From positions 1,178,001 through 1,242,000 of the forward strand of contig NZ_CP023049.2 of NCBI RefSeq assembly GCF_002285635.2: 64,000 nt of DNA. The letters are read 5' to 3'. A model generated the notes under the pieces. The model had not been told where the DNA came from, searched no databases, and saw nothing but the letters and a program-made list of their open reading frames with translations. Both the position numbers and the translations under genes were made by a program. Below, one piece after another: positions 32,433 to 41,949 of the stretch. Position 1 is the first letter of the stretch, and the number at the start of each line of letters is the position of its first letter. The stretch comes from Chryseobacterium piperi. Its GTDB lineage: Bacteria; Bacteroidota; Bacteroidia; Flavobacteriales; Weeksellaceae.

Positions 32433-33182
32433 TTATCTAACCTCTATACCTGCCTCTATGTAAGGCTTTAAATAGTCAGATTCCGGATCTGCCTCGGTAA
32501 TGATCGTATTCAGAGAATTAGCTGCACAGATGTAAAAAGATTCGGATTTTCCAAGCTTATCTGAGGTTGAAAGTGCAATGGTAGATTTTGAAGTTTCAAT
32601 CATCACTCTTTTAACAAGACTATCTTCATAGTCATCACCGGTAACTCCAAAATTCAGATCAATACTGCATACTCCCAGTAGACATATATCTGCCCTAATG
32701 TTCCTTATACTTTGGATCGTTTCATATCCTATAGTTGAGAATGAAATTTTATTGAGCATCCCACCCATAAACAATACTTCAATTTCTTTATGGTCTTCTA
32801 AAAGCGAGGCAACAGGAAAGCTATTCGTCACTACCGTTAAGGCAATGTCCTTTGGTAAATTGGCAACTACGGTTAATGTTGAGGTACCTGAGTCTACCAG
32901 CAGAACCATTCCCGGTTTAATGTATTCCAATACTTTTTCTGCAATGATCTTTTTATGGGCAACATCAATATTCTGACGGTCCTTAAAATGAAGCGGAATG
33001 GAAGATCTTTGAATAGCTCCACCACGAACTGCTTTTAGCAGCCCTTTATCGGATAATTCCTTAATATCTCTGCGTACAGTATCCTCTGAGACTTTAAGTA
33101 TTTTACTGATCTGATCCAGCAGTACTTTTTTATCTTTTACCAAATACTCCAGAATGAGATCCTGTCTTTCAGCTTTTATCAT
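32433..33182 (-). CDS. DeoR/GlpR-family transcriptional repressor
   Basis: 249 residues from ATG 33182 (MIKAERQDLILEYL). The N-terminal helix-turn-helix is LLDQISKILKVSEDTVRRDIKELSDKGLLKAVRGGA, followed by a DeoRC sensor domain (LLVDSGTSTLTVVANLP, VTNSFPVASLL, MGGMLNKISFSTIG, LGVCSIDLNFGVT). Such repressors respond to sugar phosphates or nucleosides. The divergent nucleotidase gene and shared operators between them suggest control of deoxynucleotide salvage (inference). The -7 box ends only 4 bp before the ATG, so the mRNA may be leaderless. Confidence 0.87.
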   Translation of the reverse strand: MIKAERQDLILEYLVKDKKVLLDQISKILKVSEDTVRRDIKELSDKGLLKAVRGGAIQRSSIPLHFKDRQNIDVAHKKIIAEKVLEYIKPGMVLLVDSGTSTLTVVANLPKDIALTVVTNSFPVASLLEDHKEIEVLFMGGMLNKISFSTIGYETIQSIRNIRADICLLGVCSIDLNFGVTGDDYEDSLVKRVMIETSKSTIALSTSDKLGKSESFYICAANSLNTIITEADPESDYLKPYIEAGIEVR

Positions 33183-33186
33183 AACA

Positions 33187-33194
33187 CAAATATA
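33187..33194 (-). promoter_or_regulatory. -7 promoter box of deoR-type gene
   Basis: Minus-strand TATATTTG, exact consensus match immediately upstream of the ATG at 33182, predicting a leaderless or nearly leaderless transcript. Confidence 0.5.
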
Positions 33195-33205
33195 GAAAAT
33201 ATTTA

Positions 33206-33221
33206 TTGCAAAATAATGCAA
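33206..33221. promoter_or_regulatory. DeoR-type operator 1
   Basis: TTGCAAAATAATGCAA, a 16-bp near-palindrome (TTGCA-N6-TGCAA) in the divergent promoter region, on the deoR side. Confidence 0.65.
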
Positions 33222-33238
33222 CTTTATGCAATATTACA

Positions 33239-33246
33239 TATATTTG
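33239..33246 (+). promoter_or_regulatory. -7 promoter box of the nucleotidase gene
   Basis: TATATTTG, exact consensus match, immediately followed by operator 2. Confidence 0.55.
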
Positions 33247-33262
33247 TTGCAAATAATTGCAA
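33247..33262. promoter_or_regulatory. DeoR-type operator 2
   Basis: TTGCAAATAATTGCAA, same TTGCA-N6-TGCAA form as operator 1, centres 41 bp apart (about four helical turns). It covers the expected transcription start of the nucleotidase gene; a partial half-site TATGCAA lies between the two. Confidence 0.65.
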
Positions 33263-33263
33263 A

Positions 33264-33827
33264 ATGAAAAATAAGAGAAAAACAATTGCCATAGATATGG
33301 ACGGGGTTATAGCAGATGTAGAGGCACAATTAATTGACTGGTATCACAGAGATCACGGTATTTTAATAAGCAAAGAAGATATGCTTGGGAAACCTGAACC
33401 GGAAGCTTTCCCCAACAAAGAAGCTGTATTGAAATTTTTACATACTCCCGGATTTTTCCGCACGTTACCGGTTATGCCTAATGCTGTGGAAGTAGTGAAA
33501 GAGCTGATGAATGATTATGATATCTATATTGTAACTGCGGCAATGGAATTTCCACTTTCGTTATATGAAAAATACGAATGGCTCCAGGAACACTTTCCTT
33601 TCATTTCCTGGAAAAATATTATCATGTGTGGGGATAAAAGTATTATAGATACCGATTACCTCATCGATGACCATATTAAAAACCTCGACTTTTGTAAAGG
33701 AAGACCGATTATGTTTAATGCCGGGCACAACAGTAACGTAAGTCATCATCAAAGAGTTCATAATTGGGATGAGGTAAAAGCCCTATTCAACAATATTAAA
33801 AACTTATCAGAGACAACCGCTGTATAA
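33264..33827 (+). CDS. 5'(3')-deoxyribonucleotidase (NT5C family, HAD fold)
   Basis: 187 residues from ATG 33264. HAD motif I is AIDMDGVIADVEA (DxDG, nucleophile first Asp), motif II Thr in IVTAAMEF, and motif IV around TDYLIDDHIKNL. The PEAFPNKEAVLKFLHTPGFFRTLP segment is the cap typical of NT5C proteins, which dephosphorylate dUMP/dTMP and similar nucleotides. It is divergent from, and probably repressed by, the DeoR-type regulator. The start is right after operator 2. Confidence 0.85.
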   Translation: MKNKRKTIAIDMDGVIADVEAQLIDWYHRDHGILISKEDMLGKPEPEAFPNKEAVLKFLHTPGFFRTLPVMPNAVEVVKELMNDYDIYIVTAAMEFPLSLYEKYEWLQEHFPFISWKNIIMCGDKSIIDTDYLIDDHIKNLDFCKGRPIMFNAGHNSNVSHHQRVHNWDEVKALFNNIKNLSETTAV

Positions 33828-33858
33828 AAAAACAGCTGTAGTTCTTAATATACAAAAA

Positions 33859-33887
33859 GGTAACCGGATTTCCGGTTATCTTTTTTT
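33859..33887 (+). terminator. Intrinsic terminator of the nucleotidase gene
   Basis: Ten-pair stem GGTAACCGGA / TCCGGTTATC (one G-T pair), followed by seven T. Confidence 0.85.
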
Positions 33888-33985
33888 GAAAGAAATTGAT
33901 GTGTCGGCATTTGGGCTATCTTAGCCTGAGTTTGTTATAAGAAACCAATAGTGAAATCAAGTGCATCTTATCTTAGAATACAACA

Positions 33986-34092
33986 AAACCGATGAGATAT
34001 GGCCTCACCGGTTTAAAAAAACAAAAATTGATATGGATATGATTAGATATATTTTTTCTTCATCATTAATGATCTTTGGTTGAACAAATTTA
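33986..34092 (-). ncRNA. Candidate ~100-nt orphan transcript
   Basis: On the minus strand an exact -7 box TAAATTTG (complement of 34085-34092) is followed by a tiny ORF (MMKKKYI) and then by a hairpin AAACCGGTGAG / CTCATCGGTTT (34014 to 33986) ending in a short T-rich stretch. Nothing else in the 340 bp between the nucleotidase terminator and the ilv operon terminator is coding. It may be a small RNA or leader remnant. Confidence 0.3.
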
Positions 34093-34224
34093 TGTTTATT
34101 TAGACTTAATAAAAATAATAACATCTATGACATTTGTCAGTTTATTGATATTATTCCATTTTCACATTCTAAAAACATGACAATATATTGATTATCAAAA
34201 TATTAATAAGTAATCATTATATAT

Positions 34225-34258
34225 TTAAAAAGTCCAGATTACTAACTAGCAATCTGGA
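34225..34258 (-). terminator. Intrinsic terminator of the ilv operon
   Basis: Minus-strand stem TCCAGATT / AATCTGGA with 10-nt loop followed by CTTTTTAAA, 10 bp downstream of ilvA. Confidence 0.8.
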
Positions 34259-34266
34259 TTCACTTT

Positions 34267-35538
34267 TTAAATTAAAATATTCATAATATTAGGCGAATCA
34301 TTAAGATAAGCCTCATAGTACCCCGCTTTCTTCATTCTTTCAAGTAGAATTTCAAAATCGGGAAAGGAAGGAACTTCAATTCCCACAATGGCAGAAGATG
34401 TTTCCCGGGAGTTCTTTTTGGTATACTCAAAAAAAGTAATATCATCCGATTGCCCTAAAACATTCAATACAAATTCTTTCAACGCTCCCGGACGTTGTGG
34501 AAATTTTACAATAAAATAGTGTTTCAAGCCTTTATAAAGCATTGCCCGCTCTTTTATTTCTTCCGTCCGGGTAATATCATTATTACTTCCGCTGACCACA
34601 CAAACCACATTTTTACCAGATATATGATCTTTATAATGATCCAGAGCTGCTATGGTCAGAGCACCGGCAGGTTCCAATACCATTGCATCCTTATTGTACA
34701 ATTCTAAAATTGTTTCACAAACTTTCCCTTCATCGACAGTAACACAATCATGGATATAATCCTTACATATGGCAAAAGTAAGATCACCTACTTTCTGGAC
34801 AGCGGCGCCATCTACAAATTTATCAATATGCGGAAGCTCCGTATTGATTCCCGCTTCAATCGAAGCTTTCATTGAAGCTGCACCTTTAGGTTCCACAATA
34901 ATGATTTTTGTTTCCGGAGATAATACTGAAAATACAGTAACAATGCCAGCCGCTAAACCTCCACCGCCTAACGGGACAAAAATATAATCAATTTTATGTT
35001 CAGCCTGTTCTAAAATTTCCATCGCTAAAGTAGCCTGTCCTTCAATAATCTGGACATCATCAAAAGGATGGATAAATGCTGCGCCTGAGTTTTCACTATA
35101 GGCTAACGCAGCATTTTTTGAATTGTCAAAAGTATCTCCAATTAATCGTATTTCAGCATATTCTTCCCCAAACATGGCCACCTGTTCCAACTTTTGCTTA
35201 GGAGTGGTGATCGGCATAAAAATCGTTCCTTTTATTTTCAGTTTTCTGCAGGCTAAAGCAACCCCTTGGGCATGATTTCCTGCACTCGCACAAACAATAC
35301 CATTATGTACCTCATCATTTTTATGAAGATGATATATTTTATTGTATGCTCCCCTTATTTTATAAGAACGGACAGGCTGCATATCTTCTCTCTTAAGAAA
35401 TATTTCAGCAGATACCTGTCGGGAAAGTCTCCCACTCTTTTGCAACGGGGTCGTATTAATGATCCCCTGCAATGTTTGTCTTGCTTTTTTTACAGAATCC
35501 AGTGATGGAAAGCTGACCGTTTTAGTTTTCATACTCAT
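34267..35538 (-). CDS. ilvA: Threonine ammonia-lyase (threonine dehydratase)
   Basis: 423 residues. PLP-binding Lys in VRSYKIRGAYNKIY, substrate block CASAGNHAQGVALA, glycine loop PLGGGGLAAGI, and a C-terminal ACT-like regulatory domain (about 335-423, HYFIVKFPQRPGALKEFV). The single ACT-like domain indicates the short IlvA form, and deamination of threonine to 2-oxobutanoate feeds isoleucine synthesis, in line with its place as last gene of the ilv operon. It overlaps ilvC by 17 bp, so translation is probably coupled. Confidence 0.93.
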   Translation of the reverse strand: MSMKTKTVSFPSLDSVKKARQTLQGIINTTPLQKSGRLSRQVSAEIFLKREDMQPVRSYKIRGAYNKIYHLHKNDEVHNGIVCASAGNHAQGVALACRKLKIKGTIFMPITTPKQKLEQVAMFGEEYAEIRLIGDTFDNSKNAALAYSENSGAAFIHPFDDVQIIEGQATLAMEILEQAEHKIDYIFVPLGGGGLAAGIVTVFSVLSPETKIIIVEPKGAASMKASIEAGINTELPHIDKFVDGAAVQKVGDLTFAICKDYIHDCVTVDEGKVCETILELYNKDAMVLEPAGALTIAALDHYKDHISGKNVVCVVSGSNNDITRTEEIKERAMLYKGLKHYFIVKFPQRPGALKEFVLNVLGQSDDITFFEYTKKNSRETSSAIVGIEVPSFPDFEILLERMKKAGYYEAYLNDSPNIMNILI

Positions 35539-36583
35539 AGGTTCTGTCAGGACGAAGAGACCTTACGACCTTACCTGCTTGCCATAACTCACTGTTTCGT
35601 AGCTCTTCAAGTTCTTTATTCAATCCTTCTCTGTAGTCTTCTTTACTGTTGCTGGAAATAGACTTTTGGGACTCGTTTCCTTCTTTTACACTTTGGTATA
35701 ATTCTTCAAATACAGGTTTTGTAGCATCATAAAATTTCTTCCACCAATCCAAAGCACCTCTTTGAGCTGTTGTAGAACAATTGGCATACATCCAGTCCAT
35801 TCCGTTTTCTGCTACCAGTGGCATTAAAGATTGTGTTAATTCTTCAACCGTTTCATTAAATGCTTCTGATGGTGAATGCCCCTGAGATCTTAATACTTCA
35901 AATTGAGCTGCAAAAAGACCTTGTATAGCCCCCATTAAAGAACCTCTCTCTCCTACCAGATCACTATATACTTCTTTTTTGAAATTGGTTTCAAACAGAT
36001 ATCCGCTTCCTACAGCAATTCCCAAAGCTGTTACTTTATCTTTGGCATTTCCTGTAGCATCCTGATGAATAGCGTAGCTGCTGTTCAGTCCTTTACCTTC
36101 AACAAAAAGTCTTCTTAAAGAGGTCCCTGATCCTTTAGGTGCTACTAAAACAACATCTACATCTTTTGGAGGAACGATTTGAGTCTGGTGGTTATAAGTA
36201 ATTCCAAAACCGTGGGAAAAATATAGGGTCTTTCCAGGAGTCAGATGCTTTTCTACGGTTGGCCATAGCTCAATCTGCGCGGCATCACTCAATAAATAGC
36301 AAAGAATAGTTCCTCTCTGAGCAGCTTCCTCTAATTCAAACAGCGTTTCACCCGGAACAAATCCGTCTTGCACTGCTTTATCCCAGCTTTTAGAATTTTT
36401 ACGTTGTCCTACAATCACATGAATTCCATTATCTTTAAGGTTAAGAGCTTGTCCAGGTCCCTGAATACCATAACCCAAAACAGCTACAGTTTCATCCCTT
36501 AATACTTCCTGTGCTTTTTCAACCGGAAATTCTTCTCTTGTTACTACGTTTTCTTCTACACCTGCAAATTTAATTAGTGCCAT
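35522..36583 (-). CDS. ilvC: Ketol-acid reductoisomerase (NADP+), class I
   Basis: 353 residues. N-terminal Rossmann motif AVLGYGIQGPGQALNL with GQRKNSKSW for NADPH phosphate recognition; VAPKGSGTSLRRLF; and metal-binding acidic residues in DLVGERGSLMGAIQG and AFNETVEELTQSL. Length fits class I. It converts acetolactate or acetohydroxybutyrate, made by IlvBN, into dihydroxy acids for IlvD. The 3' end overlaps ilvA. Confidence 0.94.
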   Translation of the reverse strand: MALIKFAGVEENVVTREEFPVEKAQEVLRDETVAVLGYGIQGPGQALNLKDNGIHVIVGQRKNSKSWDKAVQDGFVPGETLFELEEAAQRGTILCYLLSDAAQIELWPTVEKHLTPGKTLYFSHGFGITYNHQTQIVPPKDVDVVLVAPKGSGTSLRRLFVEGKGLNSSYAIHQDATGNAKDKVTALGIAVGSGYLFETNFKKEVYSDLVGERGSLMGAIQGLFAAQFEVLRSQGHSPSEAFNETVEELTQSLMPLVAENGMDWMYANCSTTAQRGALDWWKKFYDATKPVFEELYQSVKEGNESQKSISSNSKEDYREGLNKELEELRNSELWQAGKVVRSLRPDRTYEYEN

Positions 36584-36654
36584 AATTTTATATTTATATT
36601 GTTAATTTTTTTGACCTTTCTATAAGGTTATATTTTATATTGAATGTGTGTTTT

Positions 36655-37191
36655 TTATTGGTATGCTATTTTTTCCAGAGCATTGAGCTTTTTATGAAAC
36701 CCTTCATTGGATTTGATCACGGCTACCCTTCCACTTCTGATAAATTCTATGAGACCATGAGGCTCTACAATCTTCAGGAAATTATCGATCTCTTCACGGT
36801 GTCCCACAATGGTAAATACCGTATAATCATTTCTTACACTGACAATGGTAGCTCCGTATTGTCTTAATACTCTCTCTACATAAAACTTTTCAGAAACAAC
36901 ATTGGTTTCTATTTTGAAAAGAGCCAGCTCCTGCCATACAATCTCTTCATGGGTATTATAGTATACTTTAAGCACCTCTACCAGCTTCTGAATCTGTCTT
37001 GATATTTTTCGTACGGTTTCTTCAGTGACATCAACCACAATCGTAAACCTCGAGATACTTTCTATTTCCGTAGGAGATACATTAAGACTTTCTATATTAA
37101 TTCCTCTCCTGGAAAACACCATGGCAATCCTCGTAAGCAATCCTACCTGATTTTCTGTAAAAACACTTATTGTATATTCTCGTTTACTCAT
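36655..37191 (-). CDS. ilvN: Acetolactate synthase small (regulatory) subunit
   Basis: 178 residues: an N-terminal ACT domain (YTISVFTENQVGLLTRIAMVFSRRGINIESL) that binds valine for feedback control, and a second ALS_ss_C domain (ALFKIETNVVSEKFYVERVLRQYGA). It follows ilvB by 11 bp. IlvN activates IlvB and makes it sensitive to branched-chain amino acids. Confidence 0.93.
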   Translation of the reverse strand: MSKREYTISVFTENQVGLLTRIAMVFSRRGINIESLNVSPTEIESISRFTIVVDVTEETVRKISRQIQKLVEVLKVYYNTHEEIVWQELALFKIETNVVSEKFYVERVLRQYGATIVSVRNDYTVFTIVGHREEIDNFLKIVEPHGLIEFIRSGRVAVIKSNEGFHKKLNALEKIAYQ

Positions 37192-37202
37192 TTGTATTAT
37201 TT

Positions 37203-38942
37203 TTATTTTAAACGGATTTCACTTACACAACACCCCTGCGGAACCATAGGAAATACATTATTCTCTTTTCCTACTTTTATCTCCAAAAGATAGGCTCCTT
37301 CAGTAGTAAGCATTTCTTCCAGGGAAGACTTTAAAAGATTTCTTTCTTTCACATGCTTTCCTTTAATACCATAAGCTCCGGCAACCGTCGCAAAATCAGG
37401 GCTGGTAATATCCACAAAAGAATACCTTTTATCATGGAAAAGCTCCTGCCATTGACGCACCATTCCCAGGAAAGAGTTATTAAGGACAATCATTTTTACA
37501 CCAATTCCAAATTGAGCAATTGTTCCCAGCTCCTGGATATTCATCTGAAAGCCTCCATCACCGGCAATACAGATCACATGCTTATCCGGATTTACCATTT
37601 TTGCCCCTATTGCAGACGGCAAACCAAACCCCATGGTTCCTAAACCACCTGAAGTAACGTTTCTTTTTGATTCCTTAAATTCCGCATAACGACATGAAAT
37701 CATCTGATGTTGTCCTACATCCGTACATATAATATATTCCCCATCCGTAAGTTCGTTCAGATATTTAAGTACTTCACCCATGGTTAGCTCTTCCGTCGTA
37801 GGGTTAAGCTCTCTTGCTACCACTACTTCATTTTCTTCATTCCGAAGCGTTTTAAATTGATTCAACCATTCATCATGCGTGTTTTCATCAAGCAGATCGG
37901 CTAATAGTGGAAGCGTTTCTTTACAGTTTCCTAAAACAGGAACATCTGCCTTTACATTTTTATCAATTTCCGCAAGATCAATATCGAGATGAACTATTTT
38001 CGCCTGTCTGGCATATTGATCTAATTTTCCCGTAACACGATCGTCAAACCGCATACCGACTGCTATTAATACATCACAATCATTAGTCAGTTTATTGGGA
38101 GCATAATGGCCGTGCATTCCCAGCATTCCTACATAAAGAGGATGTTCGGTGGAAAGTGCTCCTAGCCCCAGAGCTGTAGATGCTGCAGGAATTCCTGTTT
38201 TTTCTACCAGATCTTTAAGTTCTTGTTCTGCTTTCCCGATAATAACTCCTTGTCCAAATAATAAAAATGGTCTTTGAGCTGCATTTATCAGTGAAGCTGC
38301 CTGTTCTATATATTCTTTTCTGATATTAGGTTTGGGATAATAAGACCGTATAAAGCTGCAGGTCTCATATTCATCAAACTCTATTTCCTGAAGCTGAGCA
38401 TTCTTAGTAATATCGACCAATACAGGTCCCGGACGTCCTGATTTAGCAATATAAAATGCTTTGGCTAATGCATTCGGAAGGTCCTTAGCATCCGTTACCT
38501 GGCAATTCCATTTGGTAACAGGAGCCGTAACATTAATCACATCTACTTCCTGAAAAGCATCAGATCCTAAAAGAGAAGCATACACTTGTCCTGTAATACA
38601 AACAAGAGGAGTACTATCAATCATCGCATCTGCAAGTCCTGTTACAAGATTAGTTGCTCCCGGCCCACTCGTCGCAATAGCAACACCAATATGCCCGGAA
38701 GATCTCGAAACTCCTTGTGCCGCATGAATTGCACCCTGCTCATGCCTTACCAGTATATGTTGTATATCTTCTTTATAATCATACAAAGCATCATAAATGG
38801 GAATGACCGCTCCCCCGGGATAACCAAAGACCGTTGTAACATTTTCGGCTTTAAGAATTTCTAAAATAACTTCTGCTCCTTTTAATATTCTTCCATTTCC
38901 CGGAGACTTGTTTTCCTTTAATGTCTTTAATGCTGCGTCCAT
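37203..38942 (-). CDS. ilvB: Acetolactate synthase large (catalytic) subunit
   Basis: 579 residues, three TPP-enzyme domains. Catalytic Glu region GYPGGAVIPIYDAL, RHEQGAIHAAQG; FAD-binding middle domain (GMLGMHGHYAPNKLTNDCD, GMRFDDRVTGKL); TPP/Mg2+ block GDGGFQMNIQELGTIAQFGI ending in NN. It joins two pyruvates, or pyruvate with 2-oxobutanoate, at the branch to valine/leucine and isoleucine. Between ilvD (10 bp) and ilvN (11 bp). Confidence 0.94.
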   Translation of the reverse strand: MDAALKTLKENKSPGNGRILKGAEVILEILKAENVTTVFGYPGGAVIPIYDALYDYKEDIQHILVRHEQGAIHAAQGVSRSSGHIGVAIATSGPGATNLVTGLADAMIDSTPLVCITGQVYASLLGSDAFQEVDVINVTAPVTKWNCQVTDAKDLPNALAKAFYIAKSGRPGPVLVDITKNAQLQEIEFDEYETCSFIRSYYPKPNIRKEYIEQAASLINAAQRPFLLFGQGVIIGKAEQELKDLVEKTGIPAASTALGLGALSTEHPLYVGMLGMHGHYAPNKLTNDCDVLIAVGMRFDDRVTGKLDQYARQAKIVHLDIDLAEIDKNVKADVPVLGNCKETLPLLADLLDENTHDEWLNQFKTLRNEENEVVVARELNPTTEELTMGEVLKYLNELTDGEYIICTDVGQHQMISCRYAEFKESKRNVTSGGLGTMGFGLPSAIGAKMVNPDKHVICIAGDGGFQMNIQELGTIAQFGIGVKMIVLNNSFLGMVRQWQELFHDKRYSFVDITSPDFATVAGAYGIKGKHVKERNLLKSSLEEMLTTEGAYLLEIKVGKENNVFPMVPQGCCVSEIRLK

Positions 38943-38952
38943 TCTATTTATT

Positions 38953-40635
38953 TTAAAAATCAGTTATACATCCTTGAGAAGCATCCGATACCAGTTTTGC
39001 ATACTTGTACAGAACACCTGTTTTTACTTTATAATCCGGCTTTTCAAAACCGGCTTTTCTTTTCTGAAGTTCTTCTTCCGTGATCAGAAGATTAATTGTG
39101 TTTTTTACGGCATCTATTTCGATAACATCATTGTTTTTTACCAGGCCAATGAGACCTCCCTCAAAAGCTTCCGGGGTAATATGTCCCACCACAAAGCCAT
39201 GAGTTCCTCCTGAAAATCTTCCATCAGTAATTAAAGCGACATTCTTTCCTAGTCCTGAACCCATTAATGCAGAAGTAGGTTTTAACATTTCGGGCATTCC
39301 GGGAGCTCCTTTCGGTCCTTCATTTTTAATAACAACCACATCTCCATCATTGATCAGGCGATCTTCAATTCCTTTAATAAATTCCTTTTCACCATCAAAT
39401 ACCCTTGCTTTACCTTTAAAGAAATTTCCTTCTTTACCTGTGATTTTGGCAACACATCCTTTTTCAGCAAGATTGCCATACATAATCCGGATATGCCCTG
39501 TCTCTTTGATTGGGTTATTAATATCCCTGATAATGTTTTGCTCCCTGTCGATAATAGAGGTCACGTTCCTTAAGTTTTCAGCAATTGTTTTTCCTGTAAC
39601 CGTCAAACAGTCACCATGGAGAAGTCCTATATCCAGAAGGTATTTCATCACTGCCGGAACTCCGCCTACTTCATGTAAATCTTTCATCAGATACTTTCCG
39701 CTTGGTTTTAAATCCGCCAGTAAAGGTGTAGTATCACTTATCTTTTGAAAATCATCAAGACTTAGGTTATGTCCGATACTTTTTGCGATAGCAATAAAGT
39801 GAAGAACAGCGTTGGTACTTCCTCCCAGAACCATAATAATTCTGAGTGCATTCTCAAAAGCTTGAGGGGTCATAATATCGGAAGGCTTGATATCTTTTTC
39901 CAGAAGAATTCTTATATAATGCCCTGCAAACTCACATTCTTCTTTTTTTTCTTTACTCAATGCGGGGTATGAAGAGGAATAGGGTAAGCTCATTCCCAAA
40001 GCTTCAATTGCAGAAGCCATTGTATTTGCAGTATACATTCCTCCACAAGCACCGGCACTTGGACATGAGTTTTTAATAATTCCATCATAATCTTCATCCG
40101 AAAGCTTTCCTGCAATTTTGTTCCCTAATGCTTCAAAAGCGGATACAATATTAAGATCATTCCCTTTGTAGTGTCCGGCTTCTATACTTCCGCCATATAC
40201 CATAATCGACGGGCGGTTAAGTCTGGCCATTGCCATTATAGAACCTGGCATATTTTTATCACATCCGGGTACAGTAATGAGCCCATCATAATACTGACCT
40301 GCACATACCGCTTCAATACTATCAGCAATAATATCTCTGCTTACCAGAGAATAGCGCATTCCATCAGTTCCATTAGTCATTCCGTCACTGATTCCTATCG
40401 TATGAAACATTAGTCCTACAAGGTTTTGTTGCTTAACCCCTTTTTTCACAATTTCAGCAAGACCGTTAAGGTGCATATTACAGGTATTTCCATCATATCC
40501 CATACTTGCAACGCCTATCTGGGCTTTTTCAAAATCTTCTTTCTGAAATCCTATTCCGTAGAACATAGCCTGTGTTGCTGGTTGTGTTGGGTCCTGGGTA
40601 AGAACTCTGGAATATTTATTAAGTGTTTTACACAT
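38953..40635 (-). CDS. ilvD: Dihydroxy-acid dehydratase
   Basis: 560 residues. Fe-S cluster cysteines appear in [18 protein letters not shown] and [17 protein letters not shown]; the C-terminal [19 protein letters not shown] block binds substrate and Mg2+. It dehydrates dihydroxy acids to 2-oxo acids, the last common step before transamination. Its start overlaps the end of ilvE by 8 bp. Confidence 0.94.
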   Translation of the reverse strand: MCKTLNKYSRVLTQDPTQPATQAMFYGIGFQKEDFEKAQIGVASMGYDGNTCNMHLNGLAEIVKKGVKQQNLVGLMFHTIGISDGMTNGTDGMRYSLVSRDIIADSIEAVCAGQYYDGLITVPGCDKNMPGSIMAMARLNRPSIMVYGGSIEAGHYKGNDLNIVSAFEALGNKIAGKLSDEDYDGIIKNSCPSAGACGGMYTANTMASAIEALGMSLPYSSSYPALSKEKKEECEFAGHYIRILLEKDIKPSDIMTPQAFENALRIIMVLGGSTNAVLHFIAIAKSIGHNLSLDDFQKISDTTPLLADLKPSGKYLMKDLHEVGGVPAVMKYLLDIGLLHGDCLTVTGKTIAENLRNVTSIIDREQNIIRDINNPIKETGHIRIMYGNLAEKGCVAKITGKEGNFFKGKARVFDGEKEFIKGIEDRLINDGDVVVIKNEGPKGAPGMPEMLKPTSALMGSGLGKNVALITDGRFSGGTHGFVVGHITPEAFEGGLIGLVKNNDVIEIDAVKNTINLLITEEELQKRKAGFEKPDYKVKTGVLYKYAKLVSDASQGCITDF

Positions 40636-41527
40636 ATTGCGGCAGTTTTAAATAAGAATAATCTTCCTGAAGTACAAGGTGGCTGTATGCTTTCTGGATT
40701 AAAGCGGATTTACTTTGTTCCCATTTCAATTGAAACGGAATAGTATTAAGAGATTCCAATGCTATAATCTCAGCAGCGGTACCACAAAAAAATGCGGCAT
40801 CAGCACCTTCCATTTCTTCAGGTTTGAAGAATTTTTCTTCATACTTAATCCCTAGTTGATCGCATATCTCGAATACCGTAGCTCTGGTGATCCCTGGAAG
40901 AATACTGCCCTTTGCAGGTGTATATAATTTTGAATCTTTTTCATAGAATACATTCGCCCCTGAACTTTCTGCAACGTTACCATTCCCGTCAAGAAGCAAC
41001 GCTTCATTAAATCCTTTATCTTTAGCTTCCTGTGATGCCAGGATAGAGTTTACATAATGACCACTTGCTTTAGCCTCAATTCTAAAAGCTTTTGGGTTGG
41101 GCCGCTCAAAAGAAGAAGTCATTACTTTCACATGATCAGACAAATACCCATTATCCCAGCTCCACGCTTGAATTACCAAAAAACTTTTACTTCCCTTTAA
41201 AAGTCCCATATTCGGTGAACAAATCACCAGCGGTCTGATATAAGCATTGCCTAAATTATTCATTTCCAGAAGTTGATACGTAATATCAATCATTTCCTGA
41301 GTAGAATATTCAAAAGGAATCATCATTAATTCCGCCGATTTTTTTAAACGGTCATAATGCTCTTCAGCCTTAAAAATCTTTGTCCCGTTTTTTGTTTGAT
41401 AAGATTTGATTCCTTCAAAAACCGCATATCCATAATGAAGCGACTGTCCGTAAAGATCAGTAGAAGCTTTGGAAGCCTCCAGAAACTTTCCGTCATAATA
41501 AAGCATCGTTTTTTCGTTGTAATACAT
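40628..41527 (-). CDS. ilvE: Branched-chain amino-acid aminotransferase
   Basis: 299 residues, fold type IV PLP enzyme. Motifs: [64 protein letters not shown] with the PLP Lys in the KASGHYV region, and [16 protein letters not shown]. It performs the final transamination in leucine, isoleucine and valine synthesis. First gene of the ilv operon, yet 530 bp downstream of the attenuator because a duplicated stretch intervenes. Confidence 0.93.
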   Translation of the reverse strand: MYYNEKTMLYYDGKFLEASKASTDLYGQSLHYGYAVFEGIKSYQTKNGTKIFKAEEHYDRLKKSAELMMIPFEYSTQEMIDITYQLLEMNNLGNAYIRPLVICSPNMGLLKGSKSFLVIQAWSWDNGYLSDHVKVMTSSFERPNPKAFRIEAKASGHYVNSILASQEAKDKGFNEALLLDGNGNVAESSGANVFYEKDSKLYTPAKGSILPGITRATVFEICDQLGIKYEEKFFKPEEMEGADAAFFCGTAAEIIALESLNTIPFQLKWEQSKSALIQKAYSHLVLQEDYSYLKLPQYV

Positions 41528-41542
41528 AGTATGTTTAAGTTA

Positions 41543-41626
41543 TTATTTAAGTTTGGAAATCAACAACATGGCATTCCAGACCTGATCGAAAGTATTTTTA
41601 TCGTTTATTTTATAGATTGAAAACAT
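41543..41626 (-). CDS. Candidate 27-residue ORF upstream of ilvE
   Basis: ATG 41626 to TAA 41543 encodes a peptide starting MFSIYKINDKNTFDQVW and ending LLISKLK. It stops 15 bp before the ilvE ATG. It might be a second regulatory leader (it contains LLIS) or chance. Not recognised. Confidence 0.25.
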   Translation of the reverse strand: MFSIYKINDKNTFDQVWNAMLLISKLK

Positions 41627-41650
41627 CGTTTTGTCCTGCTCAATCTGTAT

Positions 41651-41737
41651 TCAAATTTCAAAAACCCAATAAAAACCTACCGGATCTGCCCCATGATGTC
41701 GTTTGATATTAAGAATTTGAGTCTTTCCGAACTTCAT
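41651..41737 (-). CDS. Candidate 28-residue ORF upstream of ilvE
   Basis: ATG 41737 to TGA 41651; begins MKFGKTQILNIKRHHG. A minus-strand -7 box TAGCTTTG (complement of 41766-41773) lies 28 bp upstream, so a transcript may start here, downstream of the attenuator. Function unknown. Confidence 0.25.
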   Translation of the reverse strand: MKFGKTQILNIKRHHGADPVGFYWVFEI

Positions 41738-41765
41738 TATTGAGGTTTTTGGTTTAATTTTGGTT

Positions 41766-41773
41766 CAAAGCTA
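41766..41773 (-). promoter_or_regulatory. Possible second ilv promoter, downstream of the attenuator
   Basis: Minus-strand TAGCTTTG, exact TAnnTTTG match about 240 bp upstream of ilvE. No clear -33 TTG. If used, it would bypass attenuation. Confidence 0.35.
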
Positions 41774-41949
41774 TGACTTGAAATATTTTTCTAATTTCTA
41801 TTTTTCTGAAAAATACAATATTCAAACACTAAAAAAACAAATTAAATAAACTGATAATCAATAATTTAAATTATAAAATTCTACAATAGCAGAATTACAG
41901 AAAGACTTCGGATTTGGATTTACTCAATTATATCCGTTTGGGTTTGTCA

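Noticed and set aside
39350..39748. Antisense open frame across ilvD
   Set aside because: It lies wholly within a clearly coding ilvD with strong motifs on the other strand.
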